Below are positions 9,709-18,448 of a stretch of DNA of 64,000 bases, piece after piece. Below the pieces are notes generated by a model. That model was given only the letters and a program-made list of their open reading frames with translations. It was not told the DNA's origin and did not search any database. Made by a program: the position numbers and the translations under genes. This stretch comes from Undibacterium sp. YM2 (lineage in GTDB: Bacteria > Pseudomonadota > Gammaproteobacteria > Burkholderiales > Burkholderiaceae_D). The DNA is taken from NCBI RefSeq assembly GCF_009937975.1, contig NZ_AP018441.1:1364001-1428000 (forward strand), given 5' to 3'. How positions within the stretch are numbered: position 1 is the stretch's first letter; every line of letters begins with the position of its first letter.

Positions 9709-10140
9709 ATGTCTGATGCAGATCAATATACGATAGGGCAGTTAGCCAAGGCAGCAGGCGTGGGCGTGGAAACCATACGTTACTATCAGCGCCGCGAATT
9801 GCTGCCAGTCCCCGAAGTGGCAAGCGGTTTCAGAACCTACCCGGCCAGACTGGCAGAGCGCATACGCTTTATCAAAAGGGCGCAGGAACTGGGTTTCAGC
9901 CTGGATGAAATCGCTAATTTGCTGATGCTCGAAGATGGTAATGACAGACAAGCCATACGCGATGTCGCGCAAGAACGTTTGTCACAGGTAAAGGCCAAGC
10001 TGGCTGACCTGCACAGGATGGAAGACATGCTGACTGAACTGATACATCAATGCGCATCATCAACTGAACAGGCGCAGTGCCCTATTATCCAGGCGCTGGC
10101 AAGTGATAAGCCAGCAGAGGGAAAAGCCTGCCAGCATTGA
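9709..10140 (+). CDS. MerR-family metal-responsive regulator
   Basis: A 143-residue transcription factor divergent from copA. Residues 6-75 form the MerR winged HTH (YTIGQLAKAAGVGVETIRYYQ, then RTYPARLAERIRFIKRAQELGFSLDEI). The C-terminal metal loop has C115 and C124 in a C-x8-C-P-I-I pattern like mercury-type MerR proteins. However, the third mercury ligand (Cys in DGxxC) is absent: the region reads DGNDRQA, with Arg. A canonical Hg(II) site is therefore unlikely, and linkage with the Cu(+) ATPase suggests copper or another soft metal. It probably distorts the copA promoter to activate it when metal is bound. Confidence 0.9.
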   Translation: MSDADQYTIGQLAKAAGVGVETIRYYQRRELLPVPEVASGFRTYPARLAERIRFIKRAQELGFSLDEIANLLMLEDGNDRQAIRDVAQERLSQVKAKLADLHRMEDMLTELIHQCASSTEQAQCPIIQALASDKPAEGKACQH

Positions 10141-10165
10141 GATAGAGGGACTGGGGCGGGTTTGA

Positions 10166-11773
10166 TTATTCTCCGCTGGCGACCCAGTCCGGTTGCTCGG
10201 TCTGTACATAATGGATCAGGGCATCGACGACCAGCGGGTCAAACTGCGTGCCGCTCCGAGATTTGATATAGGCAATGGTGTCTTCGAGTGACCACGGTTC
10301 CTTGTAGGGGCGGCGATGCAGCAGAGCATCAAACACATCGACTACGGCAACTATGCGTGCCGACAAGGGGATTTCTTCCCCCTTGAGTTTGCGCGGATAA
10401 CCCTGACCATCAAAATGCTCATGATGGCTGCCCGCAATCTGCGAGCCATAAGTCAGGTAACTGACGCCATCAACCATGGTGGCAGCGCGCGCCAATACGG
10501 TTTCACCTGCCAGTGCATGGTATTCCATGATTACACGTTCATGCTTGTCGTGCCCACCCGCTTTGAGCAGGACGGCATCTGGCGTCGCCACCTTGCCCAC
10601 ATCATGCAAGATGCTGGCGATGCCCACCATTTCCATGAATTGCGGCGTCAGGTCAGTGGCAAAATCATTGCGCCGCTTGAGTTCACTGGCGATGGCATTG
10701 GTCAGCCTGCATACCCGCTGTACATGGCCGCCGGTATCGGTGTCACGAGATTCTGCGAGGTCAGTCAGGGCAACCACCGAGGCTTCCTGGGCTTTTTGCA
10801 ATTGCTCATTGAGGTAGCGGTTGTCAAAGGCCGCAGCGATGCGGTCGCAGAATAATTCCAGCAAATCGCGCTGCATCTGCCCCAGCGGCCAGGGCGGTGT
10901 CACCAATATGGCAAATTCATGGCCTTGCCGGGTGTGGATGAACAAGACATCGGCAGGGTGCTGGAACTGGCTTTTCTTTTCGTTGAAGGCTTTTTCTACG
11001 ATGGCTGTCCATTCGCAATCCTGCGGCAGTTTGTCCAGCCCTGAGAAATCACTATAAGTACCAGTCGCCGCAATGATGCTGGCTTGCAGGCCACTGCCAG
11101 GATTACCAAGCGGGTTGCGTGAAAGGCACAAGACCCCGTCAGCACCGACATCCAGTATCGCACCTATCTGGTTCAGCACGCCACTGGCAAATTCTTTCAG
11201 GGACTTTAATTCATACAGGTTGGCAGACGCCTGCAATATGCGCGTCAAACCTATGCGGCTGCGCTCTATTGACAGCAAGCCTTCATAGGCGCGCAAGGAC
11301 GCGATGACAGTCGTGAACAGGCGCTGGGTAGTCAGCTCGGTCTTGGTTTTATAGTCATTGATATCGTAATCGACGATGACACTTTTCTCGGGAGCCTGGC
11401 CGGGCTGGCCGGTGCGCAGAACGATGCGCACCAGTTGATTCTTGAGTTCTTCGCGTATGCGTTTGACGAGGCGCAAACCGGCGTCATCGGTTTCCATGAC
11501 GACATCGAGCAAGATCAGGTTGATGTCGTTTTCTCTGCTCAGAATATCAAAGGCTTCGTATGCACTGTGGGCTGACAATATGTCCAGCGGACGCCCTTTG
11601 AAAACGATATTGGAGAGGGCCAGGCGGGTAACGGCGTGTATGTCTTCTTCATCATCAACGATAAGCAGACGCCAGGGGCGTGATTCAAATGAAGAGTCCA
11701 GTTGTTCCTGTGACTTGTCATTGCTGTCGTCTTCGATGATCCAGTCTTCGTCTGATCCCTGTTCGTGATTCAT
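10166..11773 (-). CDS. HD-GYP response regulator (REC-DUF3369-HD-GYP)
   Basis: A 535-residue cytoplasmic response regulator. An acidic N-terminus precedes a REC domain (about 35-155; phospho-acceptor Asp in LILLDVVMETDD). A middle region (about 175-330) resembles DUF3369. The HD-GYP phosphodiesterase domain (about 335-520) has all key motifs: GGHVQRV, ILHDVGKVATPDAVLLK, GSHHEHFDGQGYPRKLKG and ARIVAVVDVFDAL. It is therefore likely to hydrolyse c-di-GMP when phosphorylated. No cognate kinase gene is adjacent. Confidence 0.92.
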   Translation of the reverse strand: MNHEQGSDEDWIIEDDSNDKSQEQLDSSFESRPWRLLIVDDEEDIHAVTRLALSNIVFKGRPLDILSAHSAYEAFDILSRENDINLILLDVVMETDDAGLRLVKRIREELKNQLVRIVLRTGQPGQAPEKSVIVDYDINDYKTKTELTTQRLFTTVIASLRAYEGLLSIERSRIGLTRILQASANLYELKSLKEFASGVLNQIGAILDVGADGVLCLSRNPLGNPGSGLQASIIAATGTYSDFSGLDKLPQDCEWTAIVEKAFNEKKSQFQHPADVLFIHTRQGHEFAILVTPPWPLGQMQRDLLELFCDRIAAAFDNRYLNEQLQKAQEASVVALTDLAESRDTDTGGHVQRVCRLTNAIASELKRRNDFATDLTPQFMEMVGIASILHDVGKVATPDAVLLKAGGHDKHERVIMEYHALAGETVLARAATMVDGVSYLTYGSQIAGSHHEHFDGQGYPRKLKGEEIPLSARIVAVVDVFDALLHRRPYKEPWSLEDTIAYIKSRSGTQFDPLVVDALIHYVQTEQPDWVASGE

Positions 11774-11938
11774 GCACTCCCCCGATCATTTGCACTGCAA
11801 CATGACTTTTGGAAAATCAATCGAAATGGCTTGTATCTCAGAATTTATTATGCCAGCAATTTCCCTTCAATGCCTTCAGGCATTATTTTATTTCCGTGGT
11901 ATTTGACAGACATTTACATTACCTCAAACCCAAGGCAA

Positions 11939-12583
11939 CTAGCCGGGGGCTGCGGCCTGCAGGTGCAGCCTATGCAAGACCATATCCACTATCAATGTCT
12001 CGGCTTCTTCAAAGTCATTGTTGTTTAATGGACTATGACCTAGCACCAGGCTCATTTGTGCTGCAAAATCAGCATACGACTGCGTCATCGCCCAGATGGA
12101 AAACAACAGATGCGTGGTATTGACGGCAGCGATTTTGCCAGCCGCCATCCAGGCTTCAAAAACGGCTATATCTTTTTGCAAGAGCGGCAGGATTTTATTG
12201 CGCATGGTCTCGGCATACACAGGTGCACCGCTGATGACTTCCATCGCATACACGCGTGACGCCTGCGGTTGTTCGCGCGAGAAGCGCAGCTTGGCGCGTA
12301 TGTAGTTTCCCAGTAATGTCGCCGGGTCTTGTTCAGGGTCGGCCAGTATGTTCATGCGCTCCAGCCATTGATCCAGCACCTGATCCAGCACCTTTTCATA
12401 CAGGATTTGTTTGGTAGGAAAGTAGTACAGCAAATTCTGTTTCGACAGGCCAGCCCGTTCGGCTATTGATGCCAGCGCCGTGCCTGCATAACCAGCCTCG
12501 GCAAACACCTCGACCGCCGCCTGCATGATACGGGCTTGCAGCGCATCGCGTGAGCGCGTGAGTTTATCCGGCGCTCTATCCAT
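11939..12583 (-). CDS. rutR: TetR-family regulator, RutR-like
   Basis: A 214-residue repressor with an N-terminal TetR HTH (about 15-62; GYAGTALASIAERAGLSKQNLLYYFPTK) and a C-terminal ligand domain of the RutR/YcdC type (REQPQASRVYAMEVISGAPV, then LLFSIWAMTQSYADFAAQM). Both stretches align well from memory with E. coli RutR, which senses uracil and thymine. Placement next to pyrimidine-degradation genes and a RutR-like operator at 14162-14177 agree with this. Its start overlaps the end of the MocR-type gene by 8 bases, so the two are co-transcribed. Confidence 0.85.
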   Translation of the reverse strand: MDRAPDKLTRSRDALQARIMQAAVEVFAEAGYAGTALASIAERAGLSKQNLLYYFPTKQILYEKVLDQVLDQWLERMNILADPEQDPATLLGNYIRAKLRFSREQPQASRVYAMEVISGAPVYAETMRNKILPLLQKDIAVFEAWMAAGKIAAVNTTHLLFSIWAMTQSYADFAAQMSLVLGHSPLNNNDFEEAETLIVDMVLHRLHLQAAAPG

Positions 12584-14018
12584 GGCGCTGCTTCATCAAA
12601 AAGGCTTTCAATGCCTCATTGCCGCTGTAAGCGATATTGAAACGGAACCATGGGTGCTCGCTGCTGCGCAGGCTGAAGAATTCATCAGGTGCCAGCAAGA
12701 TGCCTTCCTGCAAAGCCTGCCGTGAAATCTCGCTGGCACTGGCCTTGCTATCTTTCCAGCCTGCACTGATAAACATGCCGCCGCGTGGCTCAGCCAGTGG
12801 TGTCAGACCTGCGGCCAATAACAAATCCATGCTGGCATTGCGTGAAGTTTCCAATTGACGTTTAAGCTTTTCCAGCATGCGCCGGTACAAGCGCGAGCTG
12901 ATTGCATGCAGCACCGCACGTTCATTGATCTCAGATGTCGTCAAACCAGCCAGCATCTTCACCCTCAATAGTTCACCGATCAGCGAATGCGATGCACATA
13001 CTGAGCCTACACGCAAGGTAGGGGACAGCGTCTTGGAAAAACTGCCCACCCGTATCACACGACGCAAACCATCCATCGCTGCCAGTGAAGGTTCGGGGCG
13101 CGGGCACAGTTCGCGGTAAATATCATCTTCAACCAGCCAGAAATCAAACTGTTCAGCCAGCGCCAGCAGGCGGTGTGCCTGTGCCTGGGAGAGACTGGTG
13201 CCCAGGGGGTTTTGCAAGACCGTATTCACAAACATCAGCTTAGGTTGATGCAGCAGGGCCTTTTCCATCAGGCTGTCGAGGTTCAGTCCTTTTTCATCGC
13301 GGGCGATGCCTATAGGTATGCAGCCGTGATGACGTATCAGGGATAGCAAATTGCTATAACCGGGGTCTTCGACCAGTACAGTGTCACCGGGTTTGCACAG
13401 GGTGCGCAAGATAAGGTCAAAACCATGGGTAGCACCATGGGTCAGTAATATCTGCTCAGAATCAACACTGAACAGTTCCTGCGACAGGCTGCTGGCCAGG
13501 TGCTGGCGCAGGCTGGGGAAGCCCAGCGGGTTGCCATAGCCGCGCAGGCGCTGGGTAGGGATGCGCATGGATTGCTTCAGGGCATCCAGCAAAATATCAT
13601 CGCCATACCATTCTGGCGGCAACCAGCCAGAACCCACGGGCAGGGCGCTCGATACGCCAGAGTACAAATCCGGGCTAAGCGCATCCAGCGCGCTGGGGAC
13701 GACGGCTTGCGCCATAGGTTGCGGTGTACTGGCGGGTTTGGTAACAAAATAACCAGAACCGCGGCGCGAACTCAGCAAGCCCAGGGTGATCAGCCGCTCG
13801 TAAGATTCCACAACTGTAAAGGTACTGACCGCATTACATTTGGCGAATTGCCGCACGGACGGCATCTTGCTGCCCTGCGCCAGGTCGTTCTGACGCACCA
13901 GACGGCTTACCTCCTGCACGATCTGCTCTACCAGACTGGCCTGGCGGCTACGCTCCAGCGCCAGTTGCGGCCAGATCGGGCTTTGCTCTACTACCTGCTG
14001 TTCTTTTACGGCGTCCAT
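12576..14018 (-). CDS. MocR-type regulator (GntR HTH fused to aminotransferase domain)
   Basis: A 480-residue PLP-dependent transcription factor. Residues about 24-95 form a GntR winged HTH (LAQGSKMPSVRQFAKCNAVSTFTVVESYERL). Residues about 115-475 have the fold-type I aminotransferase domain, with the PLP lysine in VGSFSKTLSPTLRVG (K329) and the HGATHGFD and EDPGY motifs. MocR proteins typically sense an amino-containing compound as a PLP adduct; here beta-alanine is the obvious candidate, given the divergent beta-alanine aminotransferase gene. The 185-bp divergent gap carries repeated CATAAC motifs suited to it. Confidence 0.9.
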   Translation of the reverse strand: MDAVKEQQVVEQSPIWPQLALERSRQASLVEQIVQEVSRLVRQNDLAQGSKMPSVRQFAKCNAVSTFTVVESYERLITLGLLSSRRGSGYFVTKPASTPQPMAQAVVPSALDALSPDLYSGVSSALPVGSGWLPPEWYGDDILLDALKQSMRIPTQRLRGYGNPLGFPSLRQHLASSLSQELFSVDSEQILLTHGATHGFDLILRTLCKPGDTVLVEDPGYSNLLSLIRHHGCIPIGIARDEKGLNLDSLMEKALLHQPKLMFVNTVLQNPLGTSLSQAQAHRLLALAEQFDFWLVEDDIYRELCPRPEPSLAAMDGLRRVIRVGSFSKTLSPTLRVGSVCASHSLIGELLRVKMLAGLTTSEINERAVLHAISSRLYRRMLEKLKRQLETSRNASMDLLLAAGLTPLAEPRGGMFISAGWKDSKASASEISRQALQEGILLAPDEFFSLRSSEHPWFRFNIAYSGNEALKAFLMKQRHG

Positions 14019-14032
14019 GCTTGCTCCTCGCT

Positions 14033-14080
14033 AGACATAACATAAGCTAAATTGTGCAGATGCACATAACTGTTATGTCT
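14033..14080. promoter_or_regulatory. Operator-like repeats between the mocR-type and aminotransferase genes
   Basis: Perfect 10-nt inverted repeat AGACATAACA (14033-14042) / TGTTATGTCT (14071-14080). CATAAC occurs directly at 14036 and 14065, with an inverted copy at 14072, giving CATAAC-T-GTTATG. Between them lies TGTGCA-GA-TGCACA (14053-14066). Repeated sites about 29 bp apart suit a dimeric MocR regulator. Confidence 0.65.
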
Positions 14081-14161
14081 CGGCTACCAATACGGTTGGA
14101 TGAAATTAAACTGGCTGTATATGTCATTACTGCATATGCTTATTTAGCATTTCAGCATATT

Positions 14162-14177
14162 TTTACCACTTGGTAAA
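14162..14177. promoter_or_regulatory. RutR-like operator
   Basis: Perfect 7-bp inverted repeat with a 2-bp spacer, TTTACCA-CT-TGGTAAA, 26 bases before the aminotransferase start. The published E. coli RutR consensus is TTGACCA-NN-TGGTCAA; this site differs only by one symmetric base per arm. It lies where a repressor would block the forward promoter. Confidence 0.7.
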
Positions 14178-14203
14178 TTGTTTTCAGTGTCGAGGAGAAA
14201 CCC

Positions 14204-15514
14204 ATGCTCAGCAAACAACAACTCAATTCCTACTGGATGCCTTTCACGGCCAACCGTGACTATAAAGAGGCCCCGCGCCTGGTGGCTTCTGCCTCTGGCA
14301 TGTACTACCGTGACCAGAATGGCCGCGAAATACTCGACGGTACGGCAGGCCTGTGGTGCGTGCCGCTAGGACATTCCCACCCAACTGTGGTGAAAGCGGT
14401 ACAGGATGCGGTAGCGACCCTGGATTACGCACCCGCCTTCCAGATCGGCCACCCGCAAGCTTTCGAGCTGGCAGAACAGTTGATAGACTATAGTGGCCAC
14501 AAGTTTGGCCAGGTGTTTTACACCAATTCCGGTTCTGAGGCCGTCGACACTGCCATGAAAATGGTACTGGCCTACCACCGCAGCCGTGGCGAAGCCCAGC
14601 GCACCCGTTTCATCAGCCGCGAACGTGCATACCACGGCGTAGGCTTTGGCGGCATGTCACTCGGCGGCCTGCCAGCCAACCGCAAACAATTCGGCACCTT
14701 GCTGGCTGGTGTTGATTACCTGCCGCACACGCACAACCTGGAAAAAAATGCCTTCACCCGTGGCTTGCCGGAATATGGCACACATCTGGCAGATGAACTC
14801 GAACGCCTGATTGCCCTGCATGATATCTCCACCATCGCTGCCGTCATCGTTGAACCGCTGGCTGGTTCTGCCGGCGTCATCCTGCCATCAAAAGGCTATT
14901 TGAAACGCCTGCGTGAATTGTGCGACAAGCATGGCATCCTGCTGATATTTGATGAAGTCATCACCGGCTTTGGCCGCATGGGCACACCGTTTGCATCTGA
15001 CTTCTTTGGTGTCACGCCCGACCTGATGACCACAGCAAAAGGCCTGACTAATGGTGTGGTACCCATGGGCGCTGTATTCAGTCACCAAAAGATTTACGAT
15101 TCACTGATGGCTGGCCCGGCAGGCATAGAACTGTTCCACGGTTACACCTATTCCGGACACCCACTCGCCGTTGCTGCCAGCCTGGCTTCCCTTAAAGTAT
15201 TCAAGGAAGAAAAAGTGCTGGAACATGCACAAAGCATGACTGCCTATTGGGAAGATGGCCTGCATTCCCTGAAAGGCTTGCCGCACGTCATAGACTTGCG
15301 CAATGTCGGCCTGATTGGTGCGATAGAGCTGGAATCCATGCCAGGCAAAGTCGGCGCACGCGCCATGGCAGCCTACAAGAAAGCCTTTGCCGAAGGTGTA
15401 TTGGTACGCACGACAGGCGACATCATCGCCATGTCACCTCCATTGATACTTGAGAAAAAACACGTAGACCAGCTGTTCGGCAAACTGCACGACATTTTGA
15501 AACACCTCGATTAA
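14204..15514 (+). CDS. Beta-alanine (omega-amino acid):pyruvate aminotransferase
   Basis: A 436-residue class III PLP aminotransferase predicted to move the amino group of beta-alanine (or 3-aminoisobutyrate) to pyruvate, giving malonate semialdehyde (or methylmalonate semialdehyde). The N-terminus [18 protein letters not shown] and [17 protein letters not shown] fit the omega-amino acid:pyruvate subgroup. [14 protein letters not shown] binds the PLP phosphate, [13 protein letters not shown] has the PLP ring Asp, and the Schiff-base lysine is K279 in [14 protein letters not shown] ribosome-binding site lies 8 bases upstream. It is followed after 13 bases by the semialdehyde dehydrogenase gene. 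Confidence 0.92.
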   Translation: MLSKQQLNSYWMPFTANRDYKEAPRLVASASGMYYRDQNGREILDGTAGLWCVPLGHSHPTVVKAVQDAVATLDYAPAFQIGHPQAFELAEQLIDYSGHKFGQVFYTNSGSEAVDTAMKMVLAYHRSRGEAQRTRFISRERAYHGVGFGGMSLGGLPANRKQFGTLLAGVDYLPHTHNLEKNAFTRGLPEYGTHLADELERLIALHDISTIAAVIVEPLAGSAGVILPSKGYLKRLRELCDKHGILLIFDEVITGFGRMGTPFASDFFGVTPDLMTTAKGLTNGVVPMGAVFSHQKIYDSLMAGPAGIELFHGYTYSGHPLAVAASLASLKVFKEEKVLEHAQSMTAYWEDGLHSLKGLPHVIDLRNVGLIGAIELESMPGKVGARAMAAYKKAFAEGVLVRTTGDIIAMSPPLILEKKHVDQLFGKLHDILKHLD

Positions 15515-15527
15515 TCCGGCGGGCATC

Positions 15528-17027
15528 ATGACCACATATCAAGTCAATCATTACATCAACGGCGAACTGCATCAAAGCCTGCAGCCACGCTTTGCCGATA
15601 TCTATAATCCTGCTCTTGGTTCTGTACAGGGCCAGGTAGCGCTGGGTAGCGAGCAGGACGTCAACCTGGCAGTTGCCGCTGCTGCAAAAGCTTTTCCTGC
15701 ATGGTCTAACACACCAGCCCTGTCACGCGCCCGCGTACTCATGGCTTACCTGAACCTGCTGCAACAGCACACTGATGAATTTGCCAATCTGCTGACCAAG
15801 GAGCATGGCAAGACCCTGGCCGATGCCAAGGGTGAAGTCGCACGCGGCATAGAAGTGGTGGAGTTTGCGATAGGCATACCACAGTTGTTGAAGGGTGAAT
15901 ATTCCGAACAGATCGCCCGTGGCATAGACGCTTGCAGCATGCGCCAGCCGCTGGGTGTAGTCGCAGGCATTACGCCATTCAACTTCCCCGTCATGGTGCC
16001 GATGTGGATGTTCCCTATCGCTATCGCTTGCGGCAATACCTTTGTGTTGAAACCGTCTGAACGTGATCCATCTGCATCCTTGCTGCATGCAAAACTGCTC
16101 AAGCAGGCGGGTTTGCCTGACGGTGTTTTCAATGTTGTGCAAGGTGACAAGACTGTTGTTGATGCACTGCTTGATCATCCAGAAGTGCAAGCCATCAGCT
16201 TCGTCGGTTCGACACCAATTGCGCAGGCAATCTACGCACGCGGCTGTGCCAATGGCAAACGCGTGCAGGCACTGGGCGGCGCAAAAAATCACATGGTCGT
16301 TATGCCGGATGCTGATCTGGACATGGCAGTCGATGCCTTAATGGGGGCAGCCTATGGTTCTGCCGGTGAGCGCTGCATGGCGATCTCGGTTGCCGTTGCC
16401 GTTGGTTCTGCTGCAGATGCCCTGGTCGATGCCATGGCTGCACGTGTTAAATCCCTTAAGATCAATAACGGCCTGGTGCCGGATGCTGAAATGGGTCCGG
16501 TCATTACTCATGCCGCCAAAGAACGCATAGAAAGCCTTATCGGCGACGGTGTGGCAGAGGGCGCGAAACTTGTTGTCGATGGTCGCAACTTCAAAGTGCC
16601 GGGACATGAACAAGGTTTCTTCTGTGGCGGCAGCTTGTTCGATCATGTGACGCCAGAAATGACGGTCTATAAGCAGGAAATTTTTGGCCCGGTTCTATGC
16701 GTAGTGCGTGTACCAGACATGGAAGCAGCAGCAGACCTCATCAACAAACATGAATACGGCAATGGCGTCGCCGTATTCACGCGCGATGGTGGCACTGCAC
16801 GTGAATTCGTGCGCATGATACAGGTAGGCATGGTCGGTGTGAATGTACCCTTGCCTGTGCCTATGGCCTTCCATAGTTTTGGTGGCTGGAAGCGCAGCCT
16901 GTTTGGCGATCATCACATCTACGGCCCTGAAGGCGTGCGCTTTTATACGCGTGTGAAAGCAGTCATGCAGCGCTGGCCAGACAGCATTTCCAAGGGGGCA
17001 GAGTTTTCATTCCCTCAAAATAAATAA
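15528..17027 (+). CDS. mmsA: CoA-acylating (methyl)malonate-semialdehyde dehydrogenase
   Basis: A 499-residue NAD-dependent aldehyde dehydrogenase that oxidatively decarboxylates malonate or methylmalonate semialdehyde to acetyl-CoA or propionyl-CoA. Motifs: the NAD-site stretches [14 protein letters not shown] and [26 protein letters not shown], and the catalytic Cys283 in [13 protein letters not shown]. The missing general-base Glu normally found in hydrolytic ALDHs (here GGAKNH) is typical of the CoA-dependent MmsA group. It completes the reductive pyrimidine pathway and lies in an operon with the aminotransferase gene. Confidence 0.94.
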   Translation: MTTYQVNHYINGELHQSLQPRFADIYNPALGSVQGQVALGSEQDVNLAVAAAAKAFPAWSNTPALSRARVLMAYLNLLQQHTDEFANLLTKEHGKTLADAKGEVARGIEVVEFAIGIPQLLKGEYSEQIARGIDACSMRQPLGVVAGITPFNFPVMVPMWMFPIAIACGNTFVLKPSERDPSASLLHAKLLKQAGLPDGVFNVVQGDKTVVDALLDHPEVQAISFVGSTPIAQAIYARGCANGKRVQALGGAKNHMVVMPDADLDMAVDALMGAAYGSAGERCMAISVAVAVGSAADALVDAMAARVKSLKINNGLVPDAEMGPVITHAAKERIESLIGDGVAEGAKLVVDGRNFKVPGHEQGFFCGGSLFDHVTPEMTVYKQEIFGPVLCVVRVPDMEAAADLINKHEYGNGVAVFTRDGGTAREFVRMIQVGMVGVNVPLPVPMAFHSFGGWKRSLFGDHHIYGPEGVRFYTRVKAVMQRWPDSISKGAEFSFPQNK

Positions 17028-17031
17028 TCGC

Positions 17032-17047
17032 TGTCACGAAACTTGCT
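17032..17047 (+). promoter_or_regulatory. Weak sigma54-like promoter upstream of preT
   Basis: TGTCACGAAACTTGCT matches the sigma54 consensus TGGCACGNNNNTTGCW at all but one position, with correct -24/-12 spacing, 41 bases before the preT start. The single mismatch falls in the most conserved GG pair, so confidence is limited. Confidence 0.4.
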
Positions 17048-17088
17048 TTTAGAAAAAAGTTAGCAAACCGAGATTGATTGGAGCCACC

Positions 17089-18447
17089 ATGTTGGAAGCC
17101 CTTAAGCATTTACCCCAGGCAGAGGAAAGTCAGGAAACGCTGCGTTCGCATTTCACTGATTTGAATCCCGCACTGAACAAGCGCCAGGCAGCGATAGAAA
17201 GTGACCGCTGCCTCTATTGTTACGACGCTCCCTGCACACGCATCTGCCCGTCAGAAATTGATGTGCCCAGCTTTATCCAGAATATTGCTGTTGGAAATAT
17301 CAATGGTGCAGCCAAAGTCATTCTCGATCAAAACATACTCGGTGCAAGTTGCTCACGCGTTTGCCCCACCGAGATTTTGTGCGAGCATGCCTGCGTGCGC
17401 AATCATGATGCAGAAGGTGCACCAGTCAAGATCGGTCTGCTGCAACGCTTTGCACTCGACAATGCAAAATTCGAACAGCATCCTTTCCAGCGCGCCGCCA
17501 GCACTGGTAAAAAGATCGCCATCGTTGGTGGTGGTCCTGCAGGTTTATCCTGTGCGCACAGACTGGCGACACTGGGTCATGATGTCGTGATTTTTGAAGC
17601 AAAACAAAAATCCGGCGGCCTCAATGAATACGGTATCGCCAAATACAAACTGACAGAAGACAGCGCCCAGCGTGAAGTTGAATTCCTGTTGCAAATTGGC
17701 GGCATCACCGTCAAGCATGAACAGGTACTGGGCAAGAACTTGCAACTGGCAGATTTACGTCGTGATTATGATGCCGTTTTCCTTGGCCTCGGTCTTGGTG
17801 CCAGCCGCCGGTTGGGCCTGACAGGTGAAGATGCCCCCGGTCTGATGGCAGCTGTCGATTACATCGCTGAGCTGCGCCAGGCAGAAGATCTGACTAAATT
17901 GCCGGTACCCAAACAATGCGTGGTCATTGGTGCCGGTAATACCGCCATCGATATGGCAGTGCAAATCGCCCGCCTTGGTGCAGAACAAGTCACGCTCGTG
18001 TACCGGCGTGGTGCAGAACACATGTCTGCTACTCACCATGAACAGGATATCGCCAAAGCCAACCAGGTACGCATTGTCACCTGGGCGCAACCACAAGAAG
18101 TCTTGCGCGACGCAGAAGGCAAGGTCAGCGGCATGCGCTTTGCCCGTACCAAAGAAGTGGACGGCAAATTGCAAACCAGCGGTGCCACTATCGACATCCC
18201 CGCACAGGCCGTCTTCAAGGCTATCGGTCAATGCATGGACAACAGCAGCCTGTCAGATGTACTGGCAAAAGACCTGCAAAAGCAGAATGACAAAATCCAT
18301 GTGGATGCCCAATACCGCACCAGCGTATCCGGCATTTATGCCGGTGGTGATTGTATCGCTGACGGGCAGGACCTGACCGTACAGGCAGTCCAACATGGCA
18401 AGCTGGCAGCGCTGGCGATTGATAATGATTTGAAAGCGAAGGTGTAA
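17089..18447 (+). CDS. preT: Dihydropyrimidine dehydrogenase, FAD/NAD(P) subunit (PreT)
   Basis: A 452-residue electron-input subunit of the bacterial NAD(P)-dependent dihydropyrimidine dehydrogenase that reduces uracil and thymine. The N-terminal Fer4 domain has two cysteine clusters (CLYCYDAPCTRICP; CSRVCPTEILCEHAC). Two Rossmann dinucleotide sites follow: KKIAIVGGGPAGLSCAHRL (FAD) and CVVIGAGNTAIDMAV (NAD(P)H). The C-terminal GIYAGGDCI is the second FAD motif. Start 17089 has GGAG upstream; a TTG start at 17074 is possible but less likely. It is followed by preA after one base, as in E. coli preTA. Confidence 0.93.
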   Translation: MLEALKHLPQAEESQETLRSHFTDLNPALNKRQAAIESDRCLYCYDAPCTRICPSEIDVPSFIQNIAVGNINGAAKVILDQNILGASCSRVCPTEILCEHACVRNHDAEGAPVKIGLLQRFALDNAKFEQHPFQRAASTGKKIAIVGGGPAGLSCAHRLATLGHDVVIFEAKQKSGGLNEYGIAKYKLTEDSAQREVEFLLQIGGITVKHEQVLGKNLQLADLRRDYDAVFLGLGLGASRRLGLTGEDAPGLMAAVDYIAELRQAEDLTKLPVPKQCVVIGAGNTAIDMAVQIARLGAEQVTLVYRRGAEHMSATHHEQDIAKANQVRIVTWAQPQEVLRDAEGKVSGMRFARTKEVDGKLQTSGATIDIPAQAVFKAIGQCMDNSSLSDVLAKDLQKQNDKIHVDAQYRTSVSGIYAGGDCIADGQDLTVQAVQHGKLAALAIDNDLKAKV

Positions 18448-18448
18448 T

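Noticed and set aside
8299..9716. Plus-strand frames of 159 and 271 codons opposite copA
   Set aside because: Shadow frames; the copA protein carries all P-type ATPase motifs across this region.
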